Origin: Bacillota bacterium
GTDB lineage: Bacteria > Bacillota_I > Bacilli_A > RF39 > UBA660
Length of the DNA stretch: 9,943 nt
Assembly (NCBI GenBank): GCA_018381595.1
Contig: JAGZRP010000019.1
Span: 1 to 9,943, forward strand
Reading direction: 5' to 3'
A program made the translations under genes and the position numbers. The notes under the pieces are model-generated. The model ran no database searches, was not told the origin of the DNA, and worked only from the letters and a program-made list of their open reading frames with translations. How positions within the stretch are numbered: the stretch's first letter is position 1; every line of letters starts with the position of its first letter. Positions 1 through 5,943 of the stretch are shown here, piece after piece.

Positions 1-587
1 TTTTGGAAGGCATAAAAAACATCTTTTAAAGAAACCCCTCTTAATTTTAAAACATGATGAAGCCACTTGGTATCTTTTCCAATTTCATGAAGACCACTCA
101 TATTAATAATACCATCTAAAATGAGTGGGAATGGATAATCATTTCCCTCCTTCCTAAATAAAGCAAGTGTTCCATCAGGTTCCAATACCGCATAATTGAC
201 TTCCTCAATATGATGAACCCCTTCATCTTTTAGTTTCATAAAAAGAGTATCTAAACTGTAATTCAACTTGGTAATCTCTTTAAAGTTTAACTTACCATCT
301 TGAATTAATAAAATAGGTTGTTCTCCAAATTGTTTATTTACCTCTTTACTTTTCTGCATAAAATATGCAAGTAACAAATAAATAAATTCTAAAAAGAAAG
401 GAGGAATTAAAGAAAGAAAAAACGCATTTCCTCCTTTTGTATAAGCATTCATAAACAGAAATAATTCTAGTGTATAAGTCATAAATTCCAAAAGAGAAAG
501 TTTAGGAAGCTCTCTTTTTTTAGATAATCGAATTACCAAAAGACAAGAAAGATAAATAATTAATAGTTTAAATAATGATTCACTCAT
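1..587 (-). CDS. DUF421/YetF-family membrane protein, partial (C-terminus beyond window)
   Basis: About 195 residues are visible, reading leftward from an ATG at 587-585, and the frame is still open at base 1. The start is set by an AGAGGTGAT Shine-Dalgarno a few bases upstream. Residues 4-20, about 33-48 and 55-77 are hydrophobic (three short membrane segments), and KKRELP at 23-28 sits where the family usually has its GKR motif. A soluble part follows with family hallmarks: PILLIQDGKL (91-100), EEVNYAVLEPDGTLALF (128-144), LILDGIINMSGL (155-166) and WLHHVLKLRGVSLKDVFYAF (175-194). This matches the order seen in YetF/YrbG/YdfR-like proteins as I remember them. Their biochemical function is not established; some are linked to the spore or cell envelope. 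It diverges from the neighbour starting at 660, sharing a 72-bp intergenic region. No clear -35/-10 pair was found for it, only a weak TACAAT at 612-607. The family call is fairly secure; the exact subgroup is not. Confidence 0.8.
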   Translation of the reverse strand, partial: MSESLFKLLIIYLSCLLVIRLSKKRELPKLSLLEFMTYTLELFLFMNAYTKGGNAFFLSLIPPFFLEFIYLLLAYFMQKSKEVNKQFGEQPILLIQDGKLNFKEITKLNYSLDTLFMKLKDEGVHHIEEVNYAVLEPDGTLALFRKEGNDYPFPLILDGIINMSGLHEIGKDTKWLHHVLKLRGVSLKDVFYAFQ

Positions 588-638
588 AAAATCACCTCTA
601 TTTCATATTGTACAGGTTATATTTTTTTAAACATCACG

Positions 639-656
639 TATAATGGATTAGGTGAT
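639..656 (+). promoter_or_regulatory. Putative -10 box and Shine-Dalgarno of the TIGR04086-type gene
   Basis: A perfect TATAAT lies at 639-644 and AGGTGAT at 650-656, four bases before the ATG at 660. No good -35 is seen at 17 bp (GTTATA at 616-621). TTGTAC at 608-613 is too far away, with 25 bp between. If TATAAT is the real -10, transcription would start near 651, at the Shine-Dalgarno itself. Confidence 0.4.
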
Positions 657-659
657 CTT

Positions 660-1040
660 ATGAATAATTTAGGACGTTTTAAAAAATATGGTATGTCTTT
701 ATTAATGAGCTTAGGTATTATTTTTATCTTGACGTTTTTCGTTTCCATCTTCCATTATTTTGATTTGATGAAAATGGGAACTGTATCTGTTTTCAAATTA
801 ATCATTCTATTAATTGCATTTTTTACTGGCGGATTTATTATGAGTATTTCGGCTTCTAAAAAAGGATGGTTAGAAGGCATAAAATTTGCAGTCATGATTG
901 CAATCTTCTTTCTCCTATTTCAATTATTAGGAGTAGAAAAATCATTTCAATTAAAAGATCTTATTTTCTATTTTATTATTTTTATTTCTTCTATCTTTGG
1001 AGGCATGGTTGGAATTCATGTGACTCCATCTAAAAAGTAA
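660..1040 (+). CDS. TIGR04086 (YrzE-like) small integral membrane protein
   Basis: This is a 126-residue protein with four predicted membrane helices, at about residues 12-33, 42-64, 73-91 and 100-118. It has a basic N-terminus (RFKKYG) and no cleavable signal peptide. Between helices 2 and 3 lies GGFIMSISASKKGWLEGIKF (57-76), and helix 4 ends in FGGMVGI (113-119). That GG...S...K..GW..G pattern plus the C-terminal FGGM.GI is how I recognise the TIGR04086 family (B. subtilis YrzE), whose members are about 110-130 residues long. No enzymatic function is known for it, and none can be inferred here. The start is supported by AGGTGAT four bases upstream. The gene stands alone on the plus strand and converges on murF; its TAA stop (1038-1040) lies inside the shared terminator stem. 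The membrane call is certain and the family call likely. Confidence 0.75.
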   Translation: MNNLGRFKKYGMSLLMSLGIIFILTFFVSIFHYFDLMKMGTVSVFKLIILLIAFFTGGFIMSISASKKGWLEGIKFAVMIAIFFLLFQLLGVEKSFQLKDLIFYFIIFISSIFGGMVGIHVTPSKK

Positions 1041-1063
1041 AGAGTCTATTCTTTACTTTTTTT
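1032..1063. terminator. Bidirectional intrinsic terminator containing both convergent stop codons
   Basis: A 12-bp perfect stem pairs 1032-1043 (AAAAAGTAAAGA) with 1050-1061 (TCTTTACTTTTT) around a 6-nt loop. On the plus strand it runs into a T tract ending at 1063. On the minus strand the 1032-1036 A run reads as T5. The plus gene's TAA (1038-1040) is in the stem and murF's TAG (1048-1046) is in the loop, so one hairpin serves both genes. Confidence 0.8.
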
Positions 1064-2386
1064 CATATAAGAAACAATTTGATCCAAATGTACCATGCGG
1101 CTTCCTTTGATATAAATAGAATCTTCTTTCATAGGATGTACTCTGATATATTCTAAATACTCTTCTACATCAGGAAAGTATAAACTATTTTTTATCTTTT
1201 TATGAATACAAAAAGTTTCTTCTCCAATAAAAATATAATGAATCTGTTTCGCCTTTTTAAAATGTGGAATCAAAGCACGATGAATTTTATGACTCATATC
1301 CCCTAGTTCTAAAATAGAACCTAAAATCAAACACTTACTCCCATTTCGTTTTTGCAAATATTGTAATCCTGCTAATGTAGATTCATAAGAAGCATTATAA
1401 CTATCATCAATTAACACCTGGTTATCACCAAATGGAATTTGTTCCATTCTCCCATGCATCGAAAACGGATAATTTTCTAAAGCAGAGATAATATCATCCA
1501 TATCAATTCCATATTCTAAAGAAACTGAAATAGCCAATAAGATATTAGGTAAAAGATGGATAACTGGTGCATTGAAATGAATGTGATATAAATTTTTATT
1601 CCATTGATATTGGAATGCGAATTCACTTTCTGTATCCTTTTCTATCTTGACATGATAATTCTTTGGTCTTACCTGAATGACATGATAATTCTTGTTATCT
1701 TTTACTTTTCTTAAATAGTCATCTTCCCCATTCACATATAAATTTCCAGATGTCATTCCGTCTGTAATTTCCATTTTCGCTTTCCAGATATTTTTTCTAG
1801 ACTTCAAATATCCTATATGACTGGTTCCAATATTAGTAATGACTGCAGTTGTTGGGGTTGCAAGTAAAGATAATTTTGAAATTTCATTGGCATGATTCAT
1901 CCCCATTTCCAATACCATGAGCTCATGTGTTTCATTTAAATCTAACATTGTTTTAGGAACACCAATATGATTATTAAAATTACCTTGGCTTTTTAAAACA
2001 CAATATTTTTTAGACAATATAAAAGCAAGTAATTCCTTGGTTGTCGTTTTTCCAATACTACCAGTTACTGCAATCACAGGAACTGAAAATTGTTCATAAT
2101 GATTCCGTGCAAGTTTAAAATATGCTTCATTCGTATCCTCTACTAATATAATAGGTATTTTTGTTTTCACATCTGTTTTTTTAGAAACAATAATACATGA
2201 TGCATGTTTTTTGATTGCTTCTTTGATGTACTCATGTCCATCTAATGTTTTTCCAACGAGTGCTAAAAACAAATCTCCCTTTTTTAATGTCCTTGTATCT
2301 GTTTGAATTTCTCCTATTTTAACATTCGTTGTTTTCCCCGCAATTTGAATCCCGGAAACAATTTGTAATACTTCCAAAAGTTTCAT
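1046..2386 (-). CDS. murF: UDP-N-acetylmuramoyl-tripeptide--D-alanyl-D-alanine ligase
   Basis: MurF is the cytoplasmic ATP-dependent ligase that adds D-Ala-D-Ala to the UDP-MurNAc-tripeptide, the last step of the soluble peptidoglycan precursor. At 446 residues it is close to the usual 440-460. All three Mur-ligase domains are present. The N-terminal uridine-binding domain spans about 1-95 (QTDTRTLKKGDLF at 28-40). The central ATPase domain has P-loop TGSIGKTTTK (108-117), NFNNHIGVP (136-144), the Mg-binding MGMNHANE region (161-168), ITNIGTSH (183-190) and KAKMEI (202-207), whose lysine K204 is likely the carbamylated one. The C-terminal domain has DDSYNASYEST (327-337), LGSILELGDMS (355-365) and KGSRMVHLDQIV (427-438). 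DDSYNA.y.S is what separates MurF from MurC/D/E. The ATG at 2386 is preceded by a GAGGGTGG Shine-Dalgarno lying inside the upstream hydrolase gene. The two coding regions overlap by 68 nt, so translational coupling is likely. Confidence 0.97.
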   Translation of the reverse strand: MKLLEVLQIVSGIQIAGKTTNVKIGEIQTDTRTLKKGDLFLALVGKTLDGHEYIKEAIKKHASCIIVSKKTDVKTKIPIILVEDTNEAYFKLARNHYEQFSVPVIAVTGSIGKTTTKELLAFILSKKYCVLKSQGNFNNHIGVPKTMLDLNETHELMVLEMGMNHANEISKLSLLATPTTAVITNIGTSHIGYLKSRKNIWKAKMEITDGMTSGNLYVNGEDDYLRKVKDNKNYHVIQVRPKNYHVKIEKDTESEFAFQYQWNKNLYHIHFNAPVIHLLPNILLAISVSLEYGIDMDDIISALENYPFSMHGRMEQIPFGDNQVLIDDSYNASYESTLAGLQYLQKRNGSKCLILGSILELGDMSHKIHRALIPHFKKAKQIHYIFIGEETFCIHKKIKNSLYFPDVEEYLEYIRVHPMKEDSIYIKGSRMVHLDQIVSYMKKSKE

Positions 2387-3077
2387 GTGCCACCCTCTTT
2401 TTTACACTTTCAAAAAATGATTGAAATAACTTTTGACTTACCATATCATATGTAAACATAGATTCTGGGTGCCACTGTACCCCAATAAAAAATGGGTGTT
2501 TTTTGCACTCAATTGCCTCAAGTACTCCATCGGGAGCATAAGCAGTACCATCGAGTTTTGGATGGACAACTTGTGATTTGTGAAAACTATTTACACGAAT
2601 CACTTCTTTTTTTACAATTTGGTATAATTTAGAATCTTTTTTAATACGAACAGGATGTGCATATTCTGTTTTTTTTAAACGATGTTCTATCTCACTTTTT
2701 CTAACCAATTCTATTTCTCCACCAAATAAATATCCCATGGTCTGCATTCCCAAGCAAATGCCTAAAGTTGGAATTTGATTTTGATAACAATATTCCATAG
2801 CTTTCAAATCATAATCCAATACTTGGTCACCACCTGGAAATATAACCCCACTACAAAGGTCGATGATTGCTTTTAAATCTTCTATTTCAAATGGGTTCAT
2901 ATTTCTAACATCCATGAATCCTCTATCCACATAAGTCATTGGGGTTGGAGCACTAATTCCAATGGGAATTCCACCCATTTTTACAACCACACTACGTACA
3001 TGATCATACATCACAGTAACATCATTCCCACCACGTGTTTTTTCTGGTCTTTCCATAATTCCAATAAATGGTTTCAT
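2319..3077 (-). CDS. Gamma-glutamyl-gamma-aminobutyrate hydrolase-like protein (peptidase C26, class-I glutamine amidotransferase fold)
   Basis: This 252-residue protein fits the C26/PuuD-like group of cysteine hydrolases that cut gamma-glutamyl amide bonds. The catalytic triad is visible: nucleophile Cys108 in LGICLGMQ (105-112), and His203 and Glu205 in VQWHPESM (200-207). The oxyanion-loop PGGD is at 81-84, and the N-terminus has the KPFIGIMERP strand typical of the family (2-11). NSFHKSQVV (163-171) matches the conserved NS.H.Q segment. No synthetase domain is attached, so it is probably a stand-alone hydrolase. The true substrate is unknown. Placement directly before murF makes a gamma-D-glutamyl cell-wall or muropeptide substrate conceivable, but that is inference. 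The catalytic domain ends near residue 227-230. A 22-residue Cys/Asn-rich tail (231-252) is read from DNA that also encodes the MurF N-terminus in another frame. The start at 3077 has AGGAGGA 3 bases upstream, and yneF ends 30 bases before it, suggesting one operon. Confidence 0.85.
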   Translation of the reverse strand: MKPFIGIMERPEKTRGGNDVTVMYDHVRSVVVKMGGIPIGISAPTPMTYVDRGFMDVRNMNPFEIEDLKAIIDLCSGVIFPGGDQVLDYDLKAMEYCYQNQIPTLGICLGMQTMGYLFGGEIELVRKSEIEHRLKKTEYAHPVRIKKDSKLYQIVKKEVIRVNSFHKSQVVHPKLDGTAYAPDGVLEAIECKKHPFFIGVQWHPESMFTYDMVSQKLFQSFFESVKKRVAHETFGSITNCFRDSNCGENNEC

Positions 3078-3107
3078 ATTTCCTCCTATAACAAAAAAAG
3101 CAATGGT

Positions 3108-3335
3108 TTAATCCATATACTTCGTCATTGATTTCATCATTTGATTCACTTGTTTTTGACTAGGTTTTCTTCCCATTTGCATCATCATTCCCTTAATCAT
3201 TTGTTCATTGATTGGTGGGTTTTGTTTGATATATTTTTTCATATATTTACGTGCAACGAAGAATCCTATTACTGCACCAGCAACAAATCCTCCTAGTACT
3301 TTTATTAAATCTATAAGTAAAGCCATCCAGTCCAT
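3108..3335 (-). CDS. yneF: YneF family (UPF0154) single-pass membrane protein
   Basis: This 75-residue protein has one membrane helix (about residues 5-27: leucine-rich, then [14 protein letters not shown]) followed by a basic RKYMKKYIK stretch and a cytoplasmic tail. The tail carries the family signature NPPINE (39-44) and [18 protein letters not shown] (50-67), which is nearly invariant in YneF proteins of low-G+C Gram-positives. The protein has no known biochemical function. In B. subtilis yneF follows tkt and yneE (sirA), and the same order holds here, which supports orthology. The ATG at 3335 has a strong AGGAGGT at 3348-3342 and is preceded by its own good promoter at 3384-3356. It is probably the first gene of a yneF-hydrolase-murF transcript. 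Confidence 0.95.
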   Translation of the reverse strand: MDWMALLIDLIKVLGGFVAGAVIGFFVARKYMKKYIKQNPPINEQMIKGMMMQMGRKPSQKQVNQMMKSMTKYMD

Positions 3336-3355
3336 ATGATTACCTCCTAAAAAGT

Positions 3356-3384
3356 ATTTTACTAAAAATTGGATAAATATACAA
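3356..3384 (-). promoter_or_regulatory. Sigma-A-type promoter of yneF
   Basis: Read on the minus strand, TTGTAT (3384-3379) and TAAAAT (3361-3356) are separated by exactly 17 bp, matching the consensus at 4/6 and 5/6. The predicted start, near 3349, lies one base before the AGGAGGT Shine-Dalgarno of yneF. The leader would then be only about 14 nt. Confidence 0.65.
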
Positions 3385-3387
3385 CAC

Positions 3388-3807
3388 TTATTTGTTGGAT
3401 ATCAAGTTTTTCCGTTGTTTCAAAAGTTCATTTAAATAAAAATAATCTGATCTTTCAAAATCACATACAAAAATATGAGCTCCTGAATATCGCAAATAAT
3501 AAAATATACTTGGTACATCATATTCTGTTTTTAAAATAAAATAACTTGGTTTGACAATTAATTGATTCGTTTGATTAAAAATATAATGATTGTTTTCTCG
3601 TTTGGCACGAAATTTATTCATTAAATAATGATTCATAATCTCCACAGGCCATGGATCACACAGTTGTTGAAAAAGAGAAATCCCAAAATTGAGTTGGTCT
3701 TTCTCCATTTTTTTCAATCTAGATAATAAAATAAATAATTCCTGCTCCTTGTTAAGCAATTGCTCATAGGTTTCTTCTTTAATTTGAAATAAATGAAATG
3801 TTCGCAT
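3388..3807 (-). CDS. sirA: SirA-like sporulation inhibitor of replication
   Basis: This is a 139-residue soluble protein with no membrane segment or signal peptide. It occupies the tkt-X-yneF position that in B. subtilis holds yneE, renamed sirA. SirA binds DnaA domain I and blocks new rounds of replication when cells commit to sporulation. Sequence resemblance to SirA from memory is modest but spread along the whole length. An early IKEE (9-12) is followed by a long helical Gln/Leu-rich middle. Then comes a strand-rich part with [10 protein letters not shown] (87-96), IFYYLRYSG (101-109) and a C-terminal [11 protein letters not shown] (115-125) where the family has FDFnnqrYGWL followed by npvKe. 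The length (139 versus about 148) also fits. The start at 3807 follows TGGTGAT at 3817-3811. A Spo0A-box match lies 43-49 bp upstream of the start. Orthology rests on synteny, length and weak similarity, so it is likely but not proven. Confidence 0.72.
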   Translation of the reverse strand: MRTFHLFQIKEETYEQLLNKEQELFILLSRLKKMEKDQLNFGISLFQQLCDPWPVEIMNHYLMNKFRAKRENNHYIFNQTNQLIVKPSYFILKTEYDVPSIFYYLRYSGAHIFVCDFERSDYFYLNELLKQRKNLISNK

Positions 3808-3822
3808 GCTATCACCAGAAAA

Positions 3823-3856
3823 AGAATACCATATGCTCTTTAAAAACCTTGTCGAA
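3823..3856 (-). promoter_or_regulatory. Putative sirA promoter with an overlapping Spo0A box
   Basis: The top strand reads TGTCGAA at 3850-3856, an exact match to the seven-base Spo0A box (0A box). The same bases read TTCGACA on the minus strand and supply a TCGACA -35-like element (3855-3850). Two -10 candidates follow: TATGGT at 3833-3828 (16-bp spacer) and TATTCT at 3828-3823 (21-bp spacer). The second resembles the long-spacer Spo0A-activated promoters such as spoIIG. An activator box on the -35 is the arrangement expected for Spo0A~P activation. A seven-base match can occur by chance; its position upstream of a SirA-like gene is what makes it credible. Confidence 0.5.
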
Positions 3857-3881
3857 AATTCAATACTACAAGATTGATTTT

Positions 3882-5879
3882 TTATTTAATTAATGCAATC
3901 ATTCTTTTTTTTATGCTATCAAAGTCTAAATGATATTTTTTTAAAATATCATCTTTCGAACCACTTGCCCCAAAATCATTCATAGTAAATAAATATTTGT
4001 CATTATAAACAAATTGATGCCAACTGAGTGAAGAAGAATACTCTAAAGCAAATACTTTGACATATGGCGTTAAAATACTTTCCTGATATTCTTTTGATTG
4101 ACTTAAGAATCGTTCCATACAAGGCATACTAACCACGCGAATATCAATTTTTTCTTCCAACCACAATTGTTTTTGTAAATTGATAGCTGTTTGAACCTCA
4201 GGTCCCGTTGCGATGATAATTCCATGTAAAGTATTCTGTTCTTTCGAAATAATATAAGCTCCCTTTTGAACTTCGTTCATATTACTTGTTTTCACGGTCT
4301 CTACAGGTGTCTTTGATAAAATAAGTGCACATGGCTTTTTCTCATTTAAAATCACATTCCAGCAGCCAATTAACTCCACCTTATCACATGGTCTATATAC
4401 ATTACAATTTGGCATAGCACGAAGCATCGCTAACTGCTCTACTGGTTGATGTGTTGGACCATCACTACCAATGGTCAAATCATCATGAGTAAAAATATAA
4501 GTAACTGGTAAATTCATCAAAGAACTCATTCTCATTGCAGGCTTTACATAATCTGCAAACGATAAAAAGGTAGAACCATATACTTGGAAACCAGTCAAAG
4601 CGAGCCCATTCAAAATAGCACCCATTGCATGTTCTCTGACCCCAAACCAAATATTCGTTCCCATATATTGATTTTCTGGCCAAATATCTCCTAACTCTTT
4701 CAAATAAGTTTTCGTAGAGCTTCCTAAATCAGCACTTCCTCCAATAAAATTTGGTTTCATATGTGCAATCTGATTCATCACATCTTGATTAAAATCACGA
4801 GATGCTTGTTTAAAATCTTCTGGAATTTCCCATTCACGATGGATAAAATCAATCTTATCATCACGGTTTAATAAAAATTTTAAATCACTTGGAATTTCTT
4901 CCCCCGTTTCACTTTGATAAGCACGATACTCTGTTGCCCATTCTTGATATTTTGAGCTGGTTCTCATCGCTAAATCTTTCGTAAATTGTTGTTTGCCACC
5001 TTCATGATAATAAAATGGTGTATTAGGCATTCCTAATTTTGTTTTTAATTGAATGATATCCGCATCTTCTAACACCTTACCATGAACCGCATTGGTTCCT
5101 TCCAATAAAGAATCTTTTCCAATTGTCGTATCTATTTTAATGAGGGTCGGTTTATTTGCTTTTTTTGCCTTCGTAATCGCTCTATCAATGTCTTTGACAT
5201 TCATTCCATCAGATACATGAAGAGTCTCCCATCCATAAGATGAGAAACGATCTAATACATTTTCCGTTAACGTATGGTCTGTATTGCCATCCAAACTAAC
5301 AGAATTTGAATCATACAACACAATTAAACGGTCCAATTTCCAACTGCCAGCAAGAGATGCTGCTTCACTTGAAATTCCTTCCATCAAATCCCCATCTCCA
5401 CAAAGACAGTAAACATGATAATCAAATAATTTTTCTGTATGATTTCGTTTTTCTTGATTATGCAAAACATAACGATTTTCTAAAATCTTTTCTCCTAGTG
5501 CAAGTCCAACAGCAGTTGCAATTCCTTGTCCTAGCGGACCCGTTGAAACCTCAACACCACGTGTTTTATCAATTTCAGGATGTCCTGGTGTTTTAGAATC
5601 TAACTTACGAAACTTTTTTAAATCGTCAATTGTTAAATCATAGCCACATAAAAACATAGTGGCATATAGTAACGCAGAACCATGACCAGCCGAAAGCACA
5701 AAGCGGTCACGATTGAACCAAGCTGGATCATTCACATTATAAAGTAAATGTTTTGAAAATAACGTATACATCATAGGTGCAGCACCCAAGACAATTCCTG
5801 GGTGCCCACTCTTAGCTTCTTTTATCATATCGATTCCCAATGTTTTAATATTGTGAATGATTAACTCTTCCATTGTCAT
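3882..5879 (-). CDS. tkt: Transketolase
   Basis: Transketolase is the cytoplasmic thiamine-diphosphate enzyme that moves two-carbon ketol units between sugar phosphates, linking the non-oxidative pentose phosphate pathway with glycolysis. At 665 residues it has the family's normal length, and all three domains are seen. The pyrophosphate domain has SGHPG (24-28), GHGS (65-68), GPLGQG (114-119), the GDGDLMEG metal/TPP motif (161-168) and NAVHG (263-267). The pyrimidine domain has GGSADLG (380-386), VREHAMG with catalytic Glu416, and FTHDD plus SDGPTHQP (463-479). A C-terminal domain starts near 530. At 522-523 it reads LSK, where many homologues have LSR with an arginine that contacts the substrate phosphate. 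The ATG at 5879 is chosen over a second one two codons later because of Shine-Dalgarno spacing (AGAGGGGAT). It has its own promoter, but no obvious terminator separates it from the SOS-controlled small gene upstream, so read-through is possible. Confidence 0.97.
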   Translation of the reverse strand: MTMEELIIHNIKTLGIDMIKEAKSGHPGIVLGAAPMMYTLFSKHLLYNVNDPAWFNRDRFVLSAGHGSALLYATMFLCGYDLTIDDLKKFRKLDSKTPGHPEIDKTRGVEVSTGPLGQGIATAVGLALGEKILENRYVLHNQEKRNHTEKLFDYHVYCLCGDGDLMEGISSEAASLAGSWKLDRLIVLYDSNSVSLDGNTDHTLTENVLDRFSSYGWETLHVSDGMNVKDIDRAITKAKKANKPTLIKIDTTIGKDSLLEGTNAVHGKVLEDADIIQLKTKLGMPNTPFYYHEGGKQQFTKDLAMRTSSKYQEWATEYRAYQSETGEEIPSDLKFLLNRDDKIDFIHREWEIPEDFKQASRDFNQDVMNQIAHMKPNFIGGSADLGSSTKTYLKELGDIWPENQYMGTNIWFGVREHAMGAILNGLALTGFQVYGSTFLSFADYVKPAMRMSSLMNLPVTYIFTHDDLTIGSDGPTHQPVEQLAMLRAMPNCNVYRPCDKVELIGCWNVILNEKKPCALILSKTPVETVKTSNMNEVQKGAYIISKEQNTLHGIIIATGPEVQTAINLQKQLWLEEKIDIRVVSMPCMERFLSQSKEYQESILTPYVKVFALEYSSSLSWHQFVYNDKYLFTMNDFGASGSKDDILKKYHLDFDSIKKRMIALIK

Positions 5880-5903
5880 ATGAATCCCCTCTATTCTTTT
5901 TCT

Positions 5904-5932
5904 ATTATATCAAAAATCATAACGGGATACAA
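5904..5932 (-). promoter_or_regulatory. Sigma-A promoter of tkt
   Basis: On the minus strand TTGTAT (5932-5927) and a perfect TATAAT (5909-5904) are separated by exactly 17 bp. The predicted start near 5897 leaves a leader of about 18 nt carrying AGAGGGGAT. No LexA-like box overlaps it, so it probably gives basal tkt expression independent of the SOS promoter further upstream. Confidence 0.75.
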
Positions 5933-5943
5933 TTTAAAATATA

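Noticed and set aside
608..644. TTGTAC (608-613) and TATAAT (639-644) as one promoter
   Set aside because: The 25-bp spacer is far outside the usable 16-18 bp, so only the -10 box was retained, with low confidence.
3382..3398. Small inverted repeat CAACA...TGTTG between sirA and yneF
   Set aside because: The stem is five bases with no following T run, and it overlaps the -35 of yneF. Not convincing as a terminator or operator.
3868..3881. Possible terminator after tkt (TCAAT...ATTGA hairpin near 3859-3877)
   Set aside because: The stem is only 5 bp, and the T run lies on the plus strand, the wrong side for tkt. tkt termination remains unassigned.
4483..4683. 66-codon minus-strand open frame inside tkt
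   Set aside because: It lies wholly within a well-supported transketolase gene in another frame, has no Shine-Dalgarno and has odd Trp/Cys/Phe-rich composition.
5306..5596. 96-codon plus-strand open frame antisense to tkt
   Set aside because: It is a shadow of the transketolase coding sequence, with no ribosome site and low-complexity His/Gln/Leu composition.
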